From assembly GCF_029714305.1 (NCBI RefSeq), contig NZ_CP121647.1, positions 7,832,501 to 7,896,500 of the forward strand: a DNA stretch of 64,000 nt, given 5' to 3'. The notes under the pieces are model-generated. The model worked only from the letters and a program-made list of their open reading frames with translations. It was not told the origin of the DNA and ran no database searches. Made by a program: the position numbers and the translations under genes. Positions 8,043 through 15,322 of this stretch are shown here, piece by piece (within the stretch, counting starts at the first letter, position 1; every line of letters begins with the position of its first letter). This stretch comes from Bradyrhizobium sp. CB3481 (lineage in GTDB: Bacteria; Pseudomonadota; Alphaproteobacteria; Rhizobiales; Xanthobacteraceae).

Positions 8043-8118
8043 GGATGGGTAGAGCGCAGCGAAACCAATCAATTCCCGGCGCAGAGACGCGATGGGTTTC
8101 GCTGCGCTCTACCCATCC
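8043..8118. repeat. Intergenic palindromic repeat
   Basis: GGATGGGTAGAGCGCAGCG and CGCTGCGCTCTACCCATCC form a long inverted repeat extended by GAAACC/GGTTTC, with a loop of about 26 bases. One arm of the same family occurs at 6959-6993. It lies between the convergent Imm32-like and VOC genes. Confidence 0.85.
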
Positions 8119-8129
8119 TACAAGGGCAA

Positions 8130-8543
8130 CTACCCCAACAATCCCTTGCCCGGCACATGGTTGAGTTCGAGCCGGATACCATCGGGATCCTCGAACAGGA
8201 TCGAATAGTATCCCGGCGCCCACTGCTCCTCGCGCGGCGCGCGGATGATTTTGGCGTCGAGCGTCAAAAGAAAGGCATGCAACTCGTCGACATCGGCGCG
8301 CTCACGGGCGCGGAAGCAGAGATGGTGCAGCCCGACGCGCTTCTGCTCGAACGCCGCGCCTTCGTGCTCGGCCGACGGCGCGCTGATGCCGACCGCGGTG
8401 CGGCCGCCGACGCAGTAATAGGTCGTCTCCGTCTCGATGACAGGCTTTAGCCCAAGAAACGGCAGCAGCTTGCGATAGAAATCGCGCGAACGTTCGAAAT
8501 TCGAGGCGGTGAGAAAAATGTGCGCGATGCCGTTGACTTCCAT
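8130..8543 (-). CDS. VOC family protein (glyoxalase/dioxygenase fold)
   Basis: A 137-residue single-unit VOC protein: opening MEVNGIAHIFLTASNFERSR, centre VGLHHLCFRARERADVDELH, and end YSILFEDPDGIRLELNHVPG, the classical DPDG-x-x-x-E-L signature. His8, His77-region and Glu near residue 128 are placed as metal ligands in glyoxalase I-like enzymes. Substrate unknown. It is divergent from the nuclease gene, with starts about 70 bp apart. Confidence 0.85.
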   Translation of the reverse strand: MEVNGIAHIFLTASNFERSRDFYRKLLPFLGLKPVIETETTYYCVGGRTAVGISAPSAEHEGAAFEQKRVGLHHLCFRARERADVDELHAFLLTLDAKIIRAPREEQWAPGYYSILFEDPDGIRLELNHVPGKGLLG

Positions 8544-8614
8544 TGTCTGCCCCTGCGTGGCAATCTAAGGTAGCGGCTCGGCTCCTGATCAAGCATACAG
8601 GAACAAGCGGAACG

Positions 8615-9415
8615 ATGAGCAGCGTTATAACGCGTCCGATATTGCGCGGCTCCGCCTGGCTTCCTGCAAGCGCCGTATCGCTTCAGTTGCTGGCGTGCAT
8701 GGGGCGGGCTGACGCCGCCGATTGCGCCCTGGATCAGCAAGGCGAAGGCCGTGTCGCCACAATCGTCGATGCGCGCAGCTTTCGGCTCGAAGACGGTCGC
8801 GAAATCCGCCTAGCCGGCATCGAGCGGACGGGAACCGATGGGGCAAGCGCCAGAGCGGCACTGTCGGCCGTCGTCGAAGGCCGCGAAGTGATTCTCCATG
8901 GCGAGAACGACGCACCGGATCGTTACGGCCGCCAACTGGCTTTCGTCTTCGTGGCCGGCTCGGAACACTCGGTGCAAACGGAACTGCTGCGCCGCGGTGA
9001 AGCGTTGATTTCGAGCGACACCGCAGAGAAAAATTGCGCCGCGATGCTGGCGGCGGCGGAACAAACGGCGCGAGACGCCAAATTGGGCATCTGGGCCGAA
9101 ACCGCGGCCATAAAAAACACGGAAAGTCCGGGCGATATTCTGGCCGCGATTGGGCACTTTACGGTGGTCGAGGGCAGAGTACTGTCCGTGCGGCAGGCTG
9201 GGTCAGTGACCTACCTGAATTTCGGGCGGAACTGGACACAGGACTTTGCTGCGACTATTCCAAGGCGCATCATTCCGGCGTTTGAGGGCGCCGGCCTTGG
9301 ACCTAAGTCGTTTGAAAACAAAAGGATTCGTGTCCGCGGCGTTGTCTCGTCGCGGGGAGGACCACGGATTGAAGTGCTCCGGGTGGGGCAGATCGAGGTG
9401 CTGGGCGGGAAATAG
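8615..9415 (+). CDS. Secreted thermonuclease-like (SNase fold) protein
   Basis: A 266-residue protein with a probable signal peptide (hydrophobic PASAVSLQLLACMGRADA, then AADCALD). Residues about 45-150 match the SNase fold: GRVATIVDARSFRLEDGREIRLAGIE, DRYGRQLAFVFV, and QTELLRRGEALIS. Staphylococcal nuclease uses two Arg and one Glu; here R-L-A-G-I-E and DRYGR are retained, so activity is plausible but not proved. The C-terminal third has no assigned domain. The start at 8615 was preferred to one at 8543 because the longer form would put 24 residues before the signal peptide and overlap the divergent VOC start. Confidence 0.8.
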   Translation: MSSVITRPILRGSAWLPASAVSLQLLACMGRADAADCALDQQGEGRVATIVDARSFRLEDGREIRLAGIERTGTDGASARAALSAVVEGREVILHGENDAPDRYGRQLAFVFVAGSEHSVQTELLRRGEALISSDTAEKNCAAMLAAAEQTARDAKLGIWAETAAIKNTESPGDILAAIGHFTVVEGRVLSVRQAGSVTYLNFGRNWTQDFAATIPRRIIPAFEGAGLGPKSFENKRIRVRGVVSSRGGPRIEVLRVGQIEVLGGK

Positions 9416-9420
9416 CGCGT

Positions 9421-9456
9421 GATCCGAAAACTGGGCACCGGTTTTCGCTGGGATCA
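9421..9456. repeat. Short intergenic repeat (GATCCGAAAA family)
   Basis: CGAAAACTGGGCACCGGTTTTCG is an imperfect hairpin framed by GATCC and GGATC. It is related to the element at 49190-49228. It lies just after the nuclease stop codon. Confidence 0.6.
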
Positions 9457-9495
9457 GGCGCAAAAAAGGGATGAGATTACGGTTCCGGTGGGGGC

Positions 9496-11001
9496 GTGAT
9501 CTTAGTGGCTGATTTGACGCATCGTGCAGAACGGCGCGAAGGAAATAGGGGCTGCCGATTTCTGGCTGCGCCGGTGCTTGTCTGCGCCGCGCTGACGCTT
9601 TCCGCCTGTGGAAATCTGGGAAAAATCGAGACCGCCGCGCCGACCGCGCCGGCGCCGAAGCCGTCCCGCACCGTCGCGCAGACGCCGGCGAGCGAGCGCG
9701 AGCACGAGCGCATTCTGGCCTCCTATGGCGGCGCCTATGACGACCCGAGGCTCGCCACCCTGATCGGCAAGACTGTCGACCGCCTGGTGGCGGCCTCCGA
9801 CCGCCCCGACCAGGCCTACCGGGTCACCATCCTCAATTCCGGTGCGGTCAATGCCTTCGCGCTGCCGACCGGACAGCTTTATGTGACGCGCGGCCTGATC
9901 GCGCTGGCCAGCGATACTTCGGAACTGTCCTCGGTGCTCAGCCACGAGATGGCGCATGTGCTGGCCAAGCACGCCTCGATTCGCGAAGACCAGGCACGGC
10001 AGGCGGCGGTGGTGACGCGCGTTGTCACCGACATGAGCAACGACCCGGATCTGACGGCACTGGCGCTGGCGAAGACCAAGCTGACGATGGCGAGCTTCTC
10101 GCGGCAGCAGGAATTCGAAGCCGACGGCATCGGCGTCGGCATTTCGGCGAAGGCCCATTTCGACCCATATGGCGCCTCGCGCTTCCTCGCTGCGATGGAA
10201 CGCAATGCGGCGCTGAAGGCCGGCAAGACCTCGCTCGACCCGCGCACGCAGGATTTCCTGTCCTCGCATCCGGCGACGCCTGAGCGCGTGCAGAACGCGC
10301 AGGCCAGCGCCCGACAATATACGTCCCCGCAGGGCGGCGAGCGCGACCGCGAGACCTATCTCGCCGCGATCGACAACATCGTCTATGGCGAGGACCCCAG
10401 CGAAGGTTTTGTGCGCGGGCGCCGCTTCCTGCATCCGAAACTCGGCTTCACCTTCCAGGCGCCCGAGACGTTCACGCTCGACAACACCGCGCAGGCCGTG
10501 ATCGGCGTGCGCGAGGGCGGCACGCAGGCGATGCGCTTCGACGTGGTGCGCGTGCCGGCCGAACAGTCGCTCGCCGATTACCTCAATTCCGGCTGGATGG
10601 AAGGCGTCGACAAGGGTTCGACCGAAGACCTCATGATCAACGGCTTCCCGGTCGCCTCGGCGTCCGCGAACGGCGATCAGTGGCAGTTCAAGGTCTTCGC
10701 GCTGCGCTACGGCAGCGACGTCTACCGCTTCATCTTCGCCGCCAAGCAGCGCAACACCGAAAGTGAGCGCAATGCGCGCGAGACCGTCAACTCGTTCCGC
10801 CGCCTGACGCTGGAAGAAATCCAGGCCGCGCGCCCGCTGCGCATCAAGGTGATCACGGCGCAGCCCGGCGACACCGTGGAATCGCTCTCCCATCGCATGA
10901 CCGGCGTCGATCGTCCCGCCGAGCGCTTCCGTATCCTCAACGGCCTCGACCAGCACGCCCAGGTCAAGCCGCGCGATCGCGTGAAGATCGTGGTGGATTG
11001 A
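9496..11001 (+). CDS. M48 family metalloprotease lipoprotein with C-terminal LysM-like domain
   Basis: A 501-residue protein. A hydrophobic stretch ending LTLSAC (residues about 27-38) is a lipobox, so it is probably a periplasmic lipoprotein. The zinc site HEMAH is at residues 150-154, followed by FSRQQEFEADGIG, the second metal ligand region. This fits BepA/LoiP-type M48 peptidases that survey outer-membrane protein assembly. The last about 50 residues (ITAQPGDTVESLSHRM ... RFRILNGL ... KPRDRVKIV) have a LysM-like pattern, which would tether it to peptidoglycan. The GTG start at 9496 follows GGTGGGG; a second GTG at 9505 is possible. Confidence 0.9.
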   Translation: MILVADLTHRAERREGNRGCRFLAAPVLVCAALTLSACGNLGKIETAAPTAPAPKPSRTVAQTPASEREHERILASYGGAYDDPRLATLIGKTVDRLVAASDRPDQAYRVTILNSGAVNAFALPTGQLYVTRGLIALASDTSELSSVLSHEMAHVLAKHASIREDQARQAAVVTRVVTDMSNDPDLTALALAKTKLTMASFSRQQEFEADGIGVGISAKAHFDPYGASRFLAAMERNAALKAGKTSLDPRTQDFLSSHPATPERVQNAQASARQYTSPQGGERDRETYLAAIDNIVYGEDPSEGFVRGRRFLHPKLGFTFQAPETFTLDNTAQAVIGVREGGTQAMRFDVVRVPAEQSLADYLNSGWMEGVDKGSTEDLMINGFPVASASANGDQWQFKVFALRYGSDVYRFIFAAKQRNTESERNARETVNSFRRLTLEEIQAARPLRIKVITAQPGDTVESLSHRMTGVDRPAERFRILNGLDQHAQVKPRDRVKIVVD

Positions 11002-11124
11002 GGCCGGGGCCGCATCGATTTCGAGCGCCCCTCTTCGCGCCGGAAAGAGTCCCGCAATCTTAAAAAGGCGCTGCGATTTTGCAGTGAGGCGGACCGCGCT
11101 GCCGATCGTCCGTGAGTGAACGCG

Positions 11125-11811
11125 CTAGATTTGCGCCGCCGTTTTTGCTTCCGGGCTGCTTTGCCCCAGCCGCGGCTCTGTCCCGGCCAGGAGCCGCTGA
11201 ATATTGGCGCGATGGCGCACAATCACGTAGATGCCGCCTGCAATCACCAATAAGCGGTAGGGCAAGGGCTGCTCCAGGAACAAGACGAGGGCGAGCGCGG
11301 CCGACGCCGCCAGCATCGAGCTCAGCGAAACAATCCGGGAAACAGCCAGTGCAATGCCAAAAGCCGCGGCCGCGCCCAAACCGACCGGCCAGGACATCGC
11401 CAGCAGCACGCCGAGCCCCGTCGCGGCGGATTTGCCGCCCGTAAAGTTCAACCAGACCGAACGGCCATGCCCCAACAGCGCGGCTAGTCCCGAAAGGCAC
11501 ACAGCCCACGGCACAACGGCTTGCAGATCGAGTGTGGCCGGCGGCGCGGCGGCCGGCCATTCATAGAGCCGGCCATAAAGCCACCGGGCAAAGACGACCG
11601 CCGCCACGCCCTTCAGCACGTCGATCAGGAGCACCGCCAGCGCTGGCCATTTTCCCAGGATGCGCAACACGTTCGTTGCACCTGTGGATCTGGAGCCATG
11701 CTCCCGAATATCGATGCCCTTGAGCAGCTTTCCCGCCAGATAGCCCGTAGGCGTGGCGCCGAAGAGGTAGGCGATCGCCAGCCCAACCGCACACACCATC
11801 CAGAAAACCAT
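11125..11811 (-). CDS. plsY: Glycerol-3-phosphate acyltransferase PlsY
   Basis: A 228-residue multi-span membrane protein with all three PlsY motifs: GSRSTGATNVLR near residue 39, GHGRSVWLNFTGGKSAATG near residue 112, and VRHRANIQRLLAGTEPR near residue 197. PlsY transfers an acyl group from acyl-phosphate to glycerol-3-phosphate, the first step of phospholipid synthesis, in the inner membrane with PlsX as donor source. The start ATG at 11811 is preceded by GAGG seven bases upstream. It is convergent with the M48 gene. Length is near the family norm with a short C-terminal tail. Confidence 0.95.
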   Translation of the reverse strand: MVFWMVCAVGLAIAYLFGATPTGYLAGKLLKGIDIREHGSRSTGATNVLRILGKWPALAVLLIDVLKGVAAVVFARWLYGRLYEWPAAAPPATLDLQAVVPWAVCLSGLAALLGHGRSVWLNFTGGKSAATGLGVLLAMSWPVGLGAAAAFGIALAVSRIVSLSSMLAASAALALVLFLEQPLPYRLLVIAGGIYVIVRHRANIQRLLAGTEPRLGQSSPEAKTAAQI

Positions 11812-12167
11812 GGGATTACCTCGACACCCGATTCAGGCAGTCATCGTGCTGCCCACGAACGGTGGCCGCGATCGTCACTGGATCAGAGAACGCTCCGTGA
11901 GGAAAGGCCCATCAGCCGACATCGTGAGCCGACATCATCGCGAGCTGACATTGCGCGATCGCGGTCACCGGCATCGTCACAGCAAGGAAAGCGGATATCG
12001 AGCTCGTCGCGATCCGTCCACGCCCTTGCGACCGGGCCGCGCGAATGCGCGCCCGATGGCGGGCTCCGCGATGCAACCATCTCTCATCGCGGGGGGGTTA
12101 CGTCGATTGCTTCGCTGTGCTCGCAATGACGGCAGCCGCGGCTCGGGCGACGGTCGCTACTTGCCCG
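11812..12167. other. Intergenic stretch without a recognised gene
   Basis: No convincing reading frame, RNA or terminator was found. Around 12104-12133 there is one arm of the CGTCATTGCGAG repeat family (GATTGCTTCGCTGTGCTCGCAATGACGG) that also occurs complete at 18806-18888 and 26665-26751. Confidence 0.6.
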
Positions 12168-12353
12168 TCAGGAATTGGCTGCAGCCTCGCGTGCAAGGCG
12201 CTCGGCCTTGAGCCGTTCGAAATTAGCCCGGAAGGCGTCGTCAGCCTTCTTGCGCTCCATGAGCGCCTGCTCGGCATCCTCACGGCGTTTTTCCATCAGC
12301 GCGGCTCGCTCCTCGCGAGAGCGCGGCGGTACGGTTCGGTTTTCATAGGTCAT
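12168..12353 (-). CDS. Small highly charged helical protein, 61 aa
   Basis: A 61-residue protein, MTYENRTVPPRSREERAALM followed by an almost continuous amphipathic, charged helix (KRREDAEQALMERKK, FERLKAERLARE). It looks like a small coiled-coil or nucleic-acid-associated protein. No family is recognised. The strict charge pattern and absence of rare amino acids favour a real gene, but the ribosome binding site is weak. Confidence 0.5.
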   Translation of the reverse strand: MTYENRTVPPRSREERAALMEKRREDAEQALMERKKADDAFRANFERLKAERLAREAAANS

Positions 12354-12455
12354 CTATTTCAACGCATCGCTGCGCCAAAAGTTCCCTCCCGGAACCCTGG
12401 CCTCAAACAAGCCGTCCCGTGCGATCAACGCTGGCGGAGCGACATGGTTCTGCGT

Positions 12456-12851
12456 CTAGAGCCCGCGGGCGCGCGCCTGCCAGCGCGATTCAAAGCTGTC
12501 GGAATCATCGGTCATCTGTGCCCGCGCATTCAGAGGATCACTGCGCTTCTCGGTCACGATACCGACGGTCGCCGCCTCGGCGGCTTTGGCTTCCACGGTG
12601 GACGCCACCGGAGGAGCCTTGGCTTGCGCAGGCGCCGTGGCGGGCCAGCGCAACGCTGATTTCGGAATCACAGTCTTGCCGGCGTACCAGCATTTGCGGC
12701 CGTCGATCAGACGCCACGACCAATGCCCTTTCGCCGATGCGGGCACGCGGGCGATGCATTCCTTGACCTGCGCGGCCGGCGCGCTGATGGGAAGAAGCGC
12801 GGCCGACAAAGCTGTCATCAGAACAGCGAAGAAGACGTACTGGCCTTTCAT
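12456..12851 (-). CDS. Small secreted protein of unknown function
   Basis: A 131-residue protein with a signal peptide (MKGQYVFFAVLMTALSAALL, cleavage likely after APAA). The mature start has a conserved-looking motif HWSWRLIDGRKCWYAGK with two Cys (the other in KECIARV), possibly a disulfide-bonded domain; the rest is Ala/Pro-rich and probably disordered. This HWSWR...KCWY motif is, as I recall, shared by short exported proteins of Bradyrhizobium; function is unknown. The start was set by AAGGGGGA seven bases before the ATG at 12851. Confidence 0.65.
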   Translation of the reverse strand: MKGQYVFFAVLMTALSAALLPISAPAAQVKECIARVPASAKGHWSWRLIDGRKCWYAGKTVIPKSALRWPATAPAQAKAPPVASTVEAKAAEAATVGIVTEKRSDPLNARAQMTDDSDSFESRWQARARGL

Positions 12852-13109
12852 CGTATCCCCCTTGCGGTAGATGGATGTGGCCGGGACCATCTCCCCCGAT
12901 TCGGGTCACAAGAGGTCGAAAACTCGTCCTTTCCGCGCTGAGAAATTGAAATGGAACCCAGGCCGGGTTCCGTCACCGCTGGCCTTGATTCACGGTGCCC
13001 GCAGGCATTCGTCGAATGCCAGCGCGGCAAGTCAGCTCCGCAAATTGCAAATGGCCGGAACGAAATCGCCGGTTCAAACGTCACCTACCTGACAAAGAGG
13101 AGACGCCGC

Positions 13110-13205
13110 ATGGAAAACTTTCTTCTCTTCATCCTGTCGAGCAGCTCCTGCACGCTGGTGACGAGCGTGGTTCTTTTGTTGCGGCCGATCACGGCGATGC
13201 CCTGA
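13110..13205 (+). CDS. Very small hydrophobic protein, 31 aa
   Basis: A 32-codon frame beginning MENFLLFILSSSSCTLVTSV, with a hydrophobic segment through LLLRPIT. It is notable for a near-ideal ribosome binding site, GAGGAG placed seven bases before the ATG, and a strong terminator hairpin 47 bp after the stop. No family known. It could be a small membrane protein or a leader peptide. Confidence is limited by its size. Confidence 0.45.
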   Translation: MENFLLFILSSSSCTLVTSVVLLLRPITAMP

Positions 13206-13250
13206 CGGGCCGGGAACCGCCGCCTTGTTGCCGCACGCATGAGTTCAAAC

Positions 13251-13285
13251 AAAAAGCCCGGTCTTTCGACCGGGCTTTTCGTTTT
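13251..13285. terminator. Bidirectional intrinsic terminator after carD and the 31-aa gene
   Basis: AAAAGCCCGGTC, loop TTTC, GACCGGGCTTTT: a 12-bp perfect stem with A-run and T-run on either side, so it can terminate both the minus-strand carD transcript and plus-strand transcription from 13110. Confidence 0.9.
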
Positions 13286-13301
13286 AATGCTCGGGATTCT
13301 T

Positions 13302-14240
13302 TCAGGCGGCTTCGTCCGCCACCGCCGCGTCGTCGCCATCGGCGTCGACATCCGCCTCGTCGGCCTCGGTCGCTTCAGCCTTGGCGCCGCGGCGCGGGCT
13401 CTTGGCCAGCTGGCTCTCGATTTCCTTGACCGCCTCGGTCTCTGTCGAATGCTGGACGACGGCGATTTCGCGCGACAGCCGATCGAGCGCCGCTTCATAG
13501 AGCTGCCGTTCAGAATAGGACTGCTCGGGCTGCGATTCGGAGCGGTAGAGGTCGCGGACCACTTCGGCGATCGCGACGATGTCGCCCGAATTGATCTTTG
13601 CTTCGTACTCCTGCGCCCGGCGCGACCACATCGTGCGCTTGACGCGGGCACGGCCCTTCAGGGTTTCCAGCGCCTTCTTGACCAGCGCCGGCTCGGACAG
13701 CTTGCGCATGCCGACATTGGCGACCTTGGCGGTCGGCACGCGGAGCGTCATCTTGTCCTTCATGAAATTGATCACGAACAGCTCGAGCTTGGCGCCCGCG
13801 ATCTCCTGTTCCTCAATCGCCAGGATCTGGCCGACGCCGTGCGCCGGATAGACCACGAATTCATTGGCCTTGAAGCCCTGACGCTGGGTCACGACCTTCT
13901 TCGGCTCCTCGACGCGCGGCGCAGCAGCGGCGGGGGCCGGCTTGTGGGCAGGGGCCTTCGGCGCAACGGCAGCCTTCGCAGCAGCAGCCTTCACAGCGGT
14001 CTTTGCGGGAGCTTTAGCAGCAACTTTCGCAGCAGAGGTCTTCGAACCCGTCGCTTTCGCGGCGGTCTTGGCAGTCTTTTCTGGCATTGCGCTTCTTTTG
14101 TTCTTGGAGGACTTTGCAGCCGAAACCTTCTTGGCGTCCTTCATGGGCGCCTTGGCACGGCCCTTGGTTGCGCTGCGGCTGGCCGGAGCGGCTTTTTTAA
14201 CGTTCTTGGAAGCACTCTTTTTACGCGTTTTCTGTGACAC
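13302..14240 (-). CDS. carD: CarD family transcriptional regulator with Lys/Ala-rich N-terminal extension
   Basis: A 312-residue protein. Residues about 122-285 are CarD: FVVYPAHGVGQILAIEEQEI (the RNA-polymerase interacting domain), then the helical DNA-binding part with MWSRRAQEYEAKINSGD and AEVVRDLYR. CarD binds the beta subunit of RNA polymerase and stabilises open promoter complexes. The first about 115 residues are almost wholly Lys, Ala, Ser and Pro, like histone H1 tails. The C-terminus is acidic. The start is the GTG at 14240; ATGs at 14144 and 14087 are alternatives. A promoter 100 bp upstream favours the longer form. It ends at a clear terminator. Confidence 0.93.
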   Translation of the reverse strand: MSQKTRKKSASKNVKKAAPASRSATKGRAKAPMKDAKKVSAAKSSKNKRSAMPEKTAKTAAKATGSKTSAAKVAAKAPAKTAVKAAAAKAAVAPKAPAHKPAPAAAAPRVEEPKKVVTQRQGFKANEFVVYPAHGVGQILAIEEQEIAGAKLELFVINFMKDKMTLRVPTAKVANVGMRKLSEPALVKKALETLKGRARVKRTMWSRRAQEYEAKINSGDIVAIAEVVRDLYRSESQPEQSYSERQLYEAALDRLSREIAVVQHSTETEAVKEIESQLAKSPRRGAKAEATEADEADVDADGDDAAVADEAA

Positions 14241-14339
14241 AGCCTGCGCGCGGAACTGCCACGCCCCTGTTCGATGTTTTTACGGTAACCCACCGGGGCC
14301 ACAGGATACGCATGGCCGGGATCGGCTTGTAATGTGCCC

Positions 14340-14367
14340 AATATAGCACATTTTCCGCAAAAATCAA
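14340..14367 (-). promoter_or_regulatory. Putative sigma-70 promoter of carD
   Basis: Read on the minus strand: TTGATT (-35, 14367-14362), 16-bp spacer, TATATT (-10, 14345-14340). Transcription would start near 14333, about 93 bases before the GTG start of carD. Confidence 0.55.
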
Positions 14368-14503
14368 TGATTTACGGCTGGTTCCGGGCCTTTACGGGCC
14401 GTTTCCGCCATAAGACCGCTAACAGGGTTAAATCCGACAAGCTGGTTCGGTTCAGATTGGGGCCGAAAACAGGCTCAATGAGCCCTTAACTTATCCACAG
14501 TCT

Positions 14504-14842
14504 TTAGTCGCCGGCGCCGGGCTCCTTGGAAAAATATTTCTCGAACTTGCCCTCGACACCTTCGAATTCTTTCGCGTCCGCCGGCGCTTCCTTCTTCTGG
14601 GTGATGTTGGGCCAGCTCTTGGCGTACTCGGTGTTGACCTCGAGCCACTTCTCCAGACCCGGCTCGGTATCGGGCTTGATGGCGTCGGCGGGGCACTCGG
14701 GTTCGCAGACGCCACAATCGATGCATTCGTCGGGATGGATGACCAGCATGTTCTCGCCCTCGTAGAAGCAGTCGACGGGGCAGACCTCAACGCAGTCGGT
14801 ATATTTGCATTTGATGCAGGCTTCAGTGACGACGTAAGTCAT
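14504..14842 (-). CDS. fdxA: Seven-iron ferredoxin FdxA
   Basis: A 112-residue ferredoxin. [18 protein letters not shown] supplies ligands of a 3Fe-4S cluster plus one for the other cluster, and [16 protein letters not shown] supplies the 4Fe-4S ligands. The C-terminal [15 protein letters not shown] extension is typical of the FdxA (Azotobacter FdI-like) type. It is a low-potential cytoplasmic electron carrier. It lies between the S4-domain gene and carD, all on the minus strand, a gene order conserved in rhizobia. Confidence 0.95.
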   Translation of the reverse strand: MTYVVTEACIKCKYTDCVEVCPVDCFYEGENMLVIHPDECIDCGVCEPECPADAIKPDTEPGLEKWLEVNTEYAKSWPNITQKKEAPADAKEFEGVEGKFEKYFSKEPGAGD

Positions 14843-14977
14843 CCAGCGCTCCGAACAAGGCTCAAATACGGATCAGATTTCCGGGGTTTGCGTAGCGCAT
14901 GCAGTGCGCTGCCGCAAGGGAAGCCGCGGGCCTTTGGCAGCCCAATTTCAGCTTCCCTGCGCGCCTTTTGCAGATAG

Positions 14978-15247
14978 TTACGGCTTGCCACTGTGCAATT
15001 CGTCATAGAGCACGCGCGCGGCCGCCGCATCGCCCCGCCGCTCACAAAAGCCCACCACCTTGAGGATGCGCACGCCGCGATCGAGCCCGATGGTGAGGAC
15101 ATCGCCGAGCTTCACCGAATGGCCCGGCGCTTTCTCCCGCACGCCGTTGATGCGGACATGGCCGGCCTCGACGAGCGCGGCAGCGGAGGTGCGGGCCTTC
15201 ACCACCCGCGCATGCCACAGCCATTTGTCGAGACGCTGCCGCTCCAA
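14978..15247 (-). CDS. S4 domain RNA-binding protein (HslR/Hsp15 type)
   Basis: An 89-residue protein that is essentially one S4 domain: RLDKWLWHARVVKART at the start and AGHVRINGVREKAPGHSVKLGD following, as in E. coli Hsp15 (HslR), which binds 50S subunits carrying stalled nascent chains. It lies 75 bp after the helicase gene in the same direction, so an RNA-metabolism unit is likely. Confidence 0.88.
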   Translation of the reverse strand: MERQRLDKWLWHARVVKARTSAAALVEAGHVRINGVREKAPGHSVKLGDVLTIGLDRGVRILKVVGFCERRGDAAAARVLYDELHSGKP

Positions 15248-15322
15248 TCAACCCTCTAGAAACCTATTTTTGACGCGCTTTCTTGACGCGAACCGGTGTC
15301 CACTTCGCTTGAAAACGCTCTG

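Noticed and set aside
9502..10956. Long open frame on the minus strand (484 codons) under the M48 protease gene
   Set aside because: It is a by-product of high GC in the opposite gene: composition is Arg/Gly/Ala-rich without any domain, and the plus-strand protein has clear motifs.
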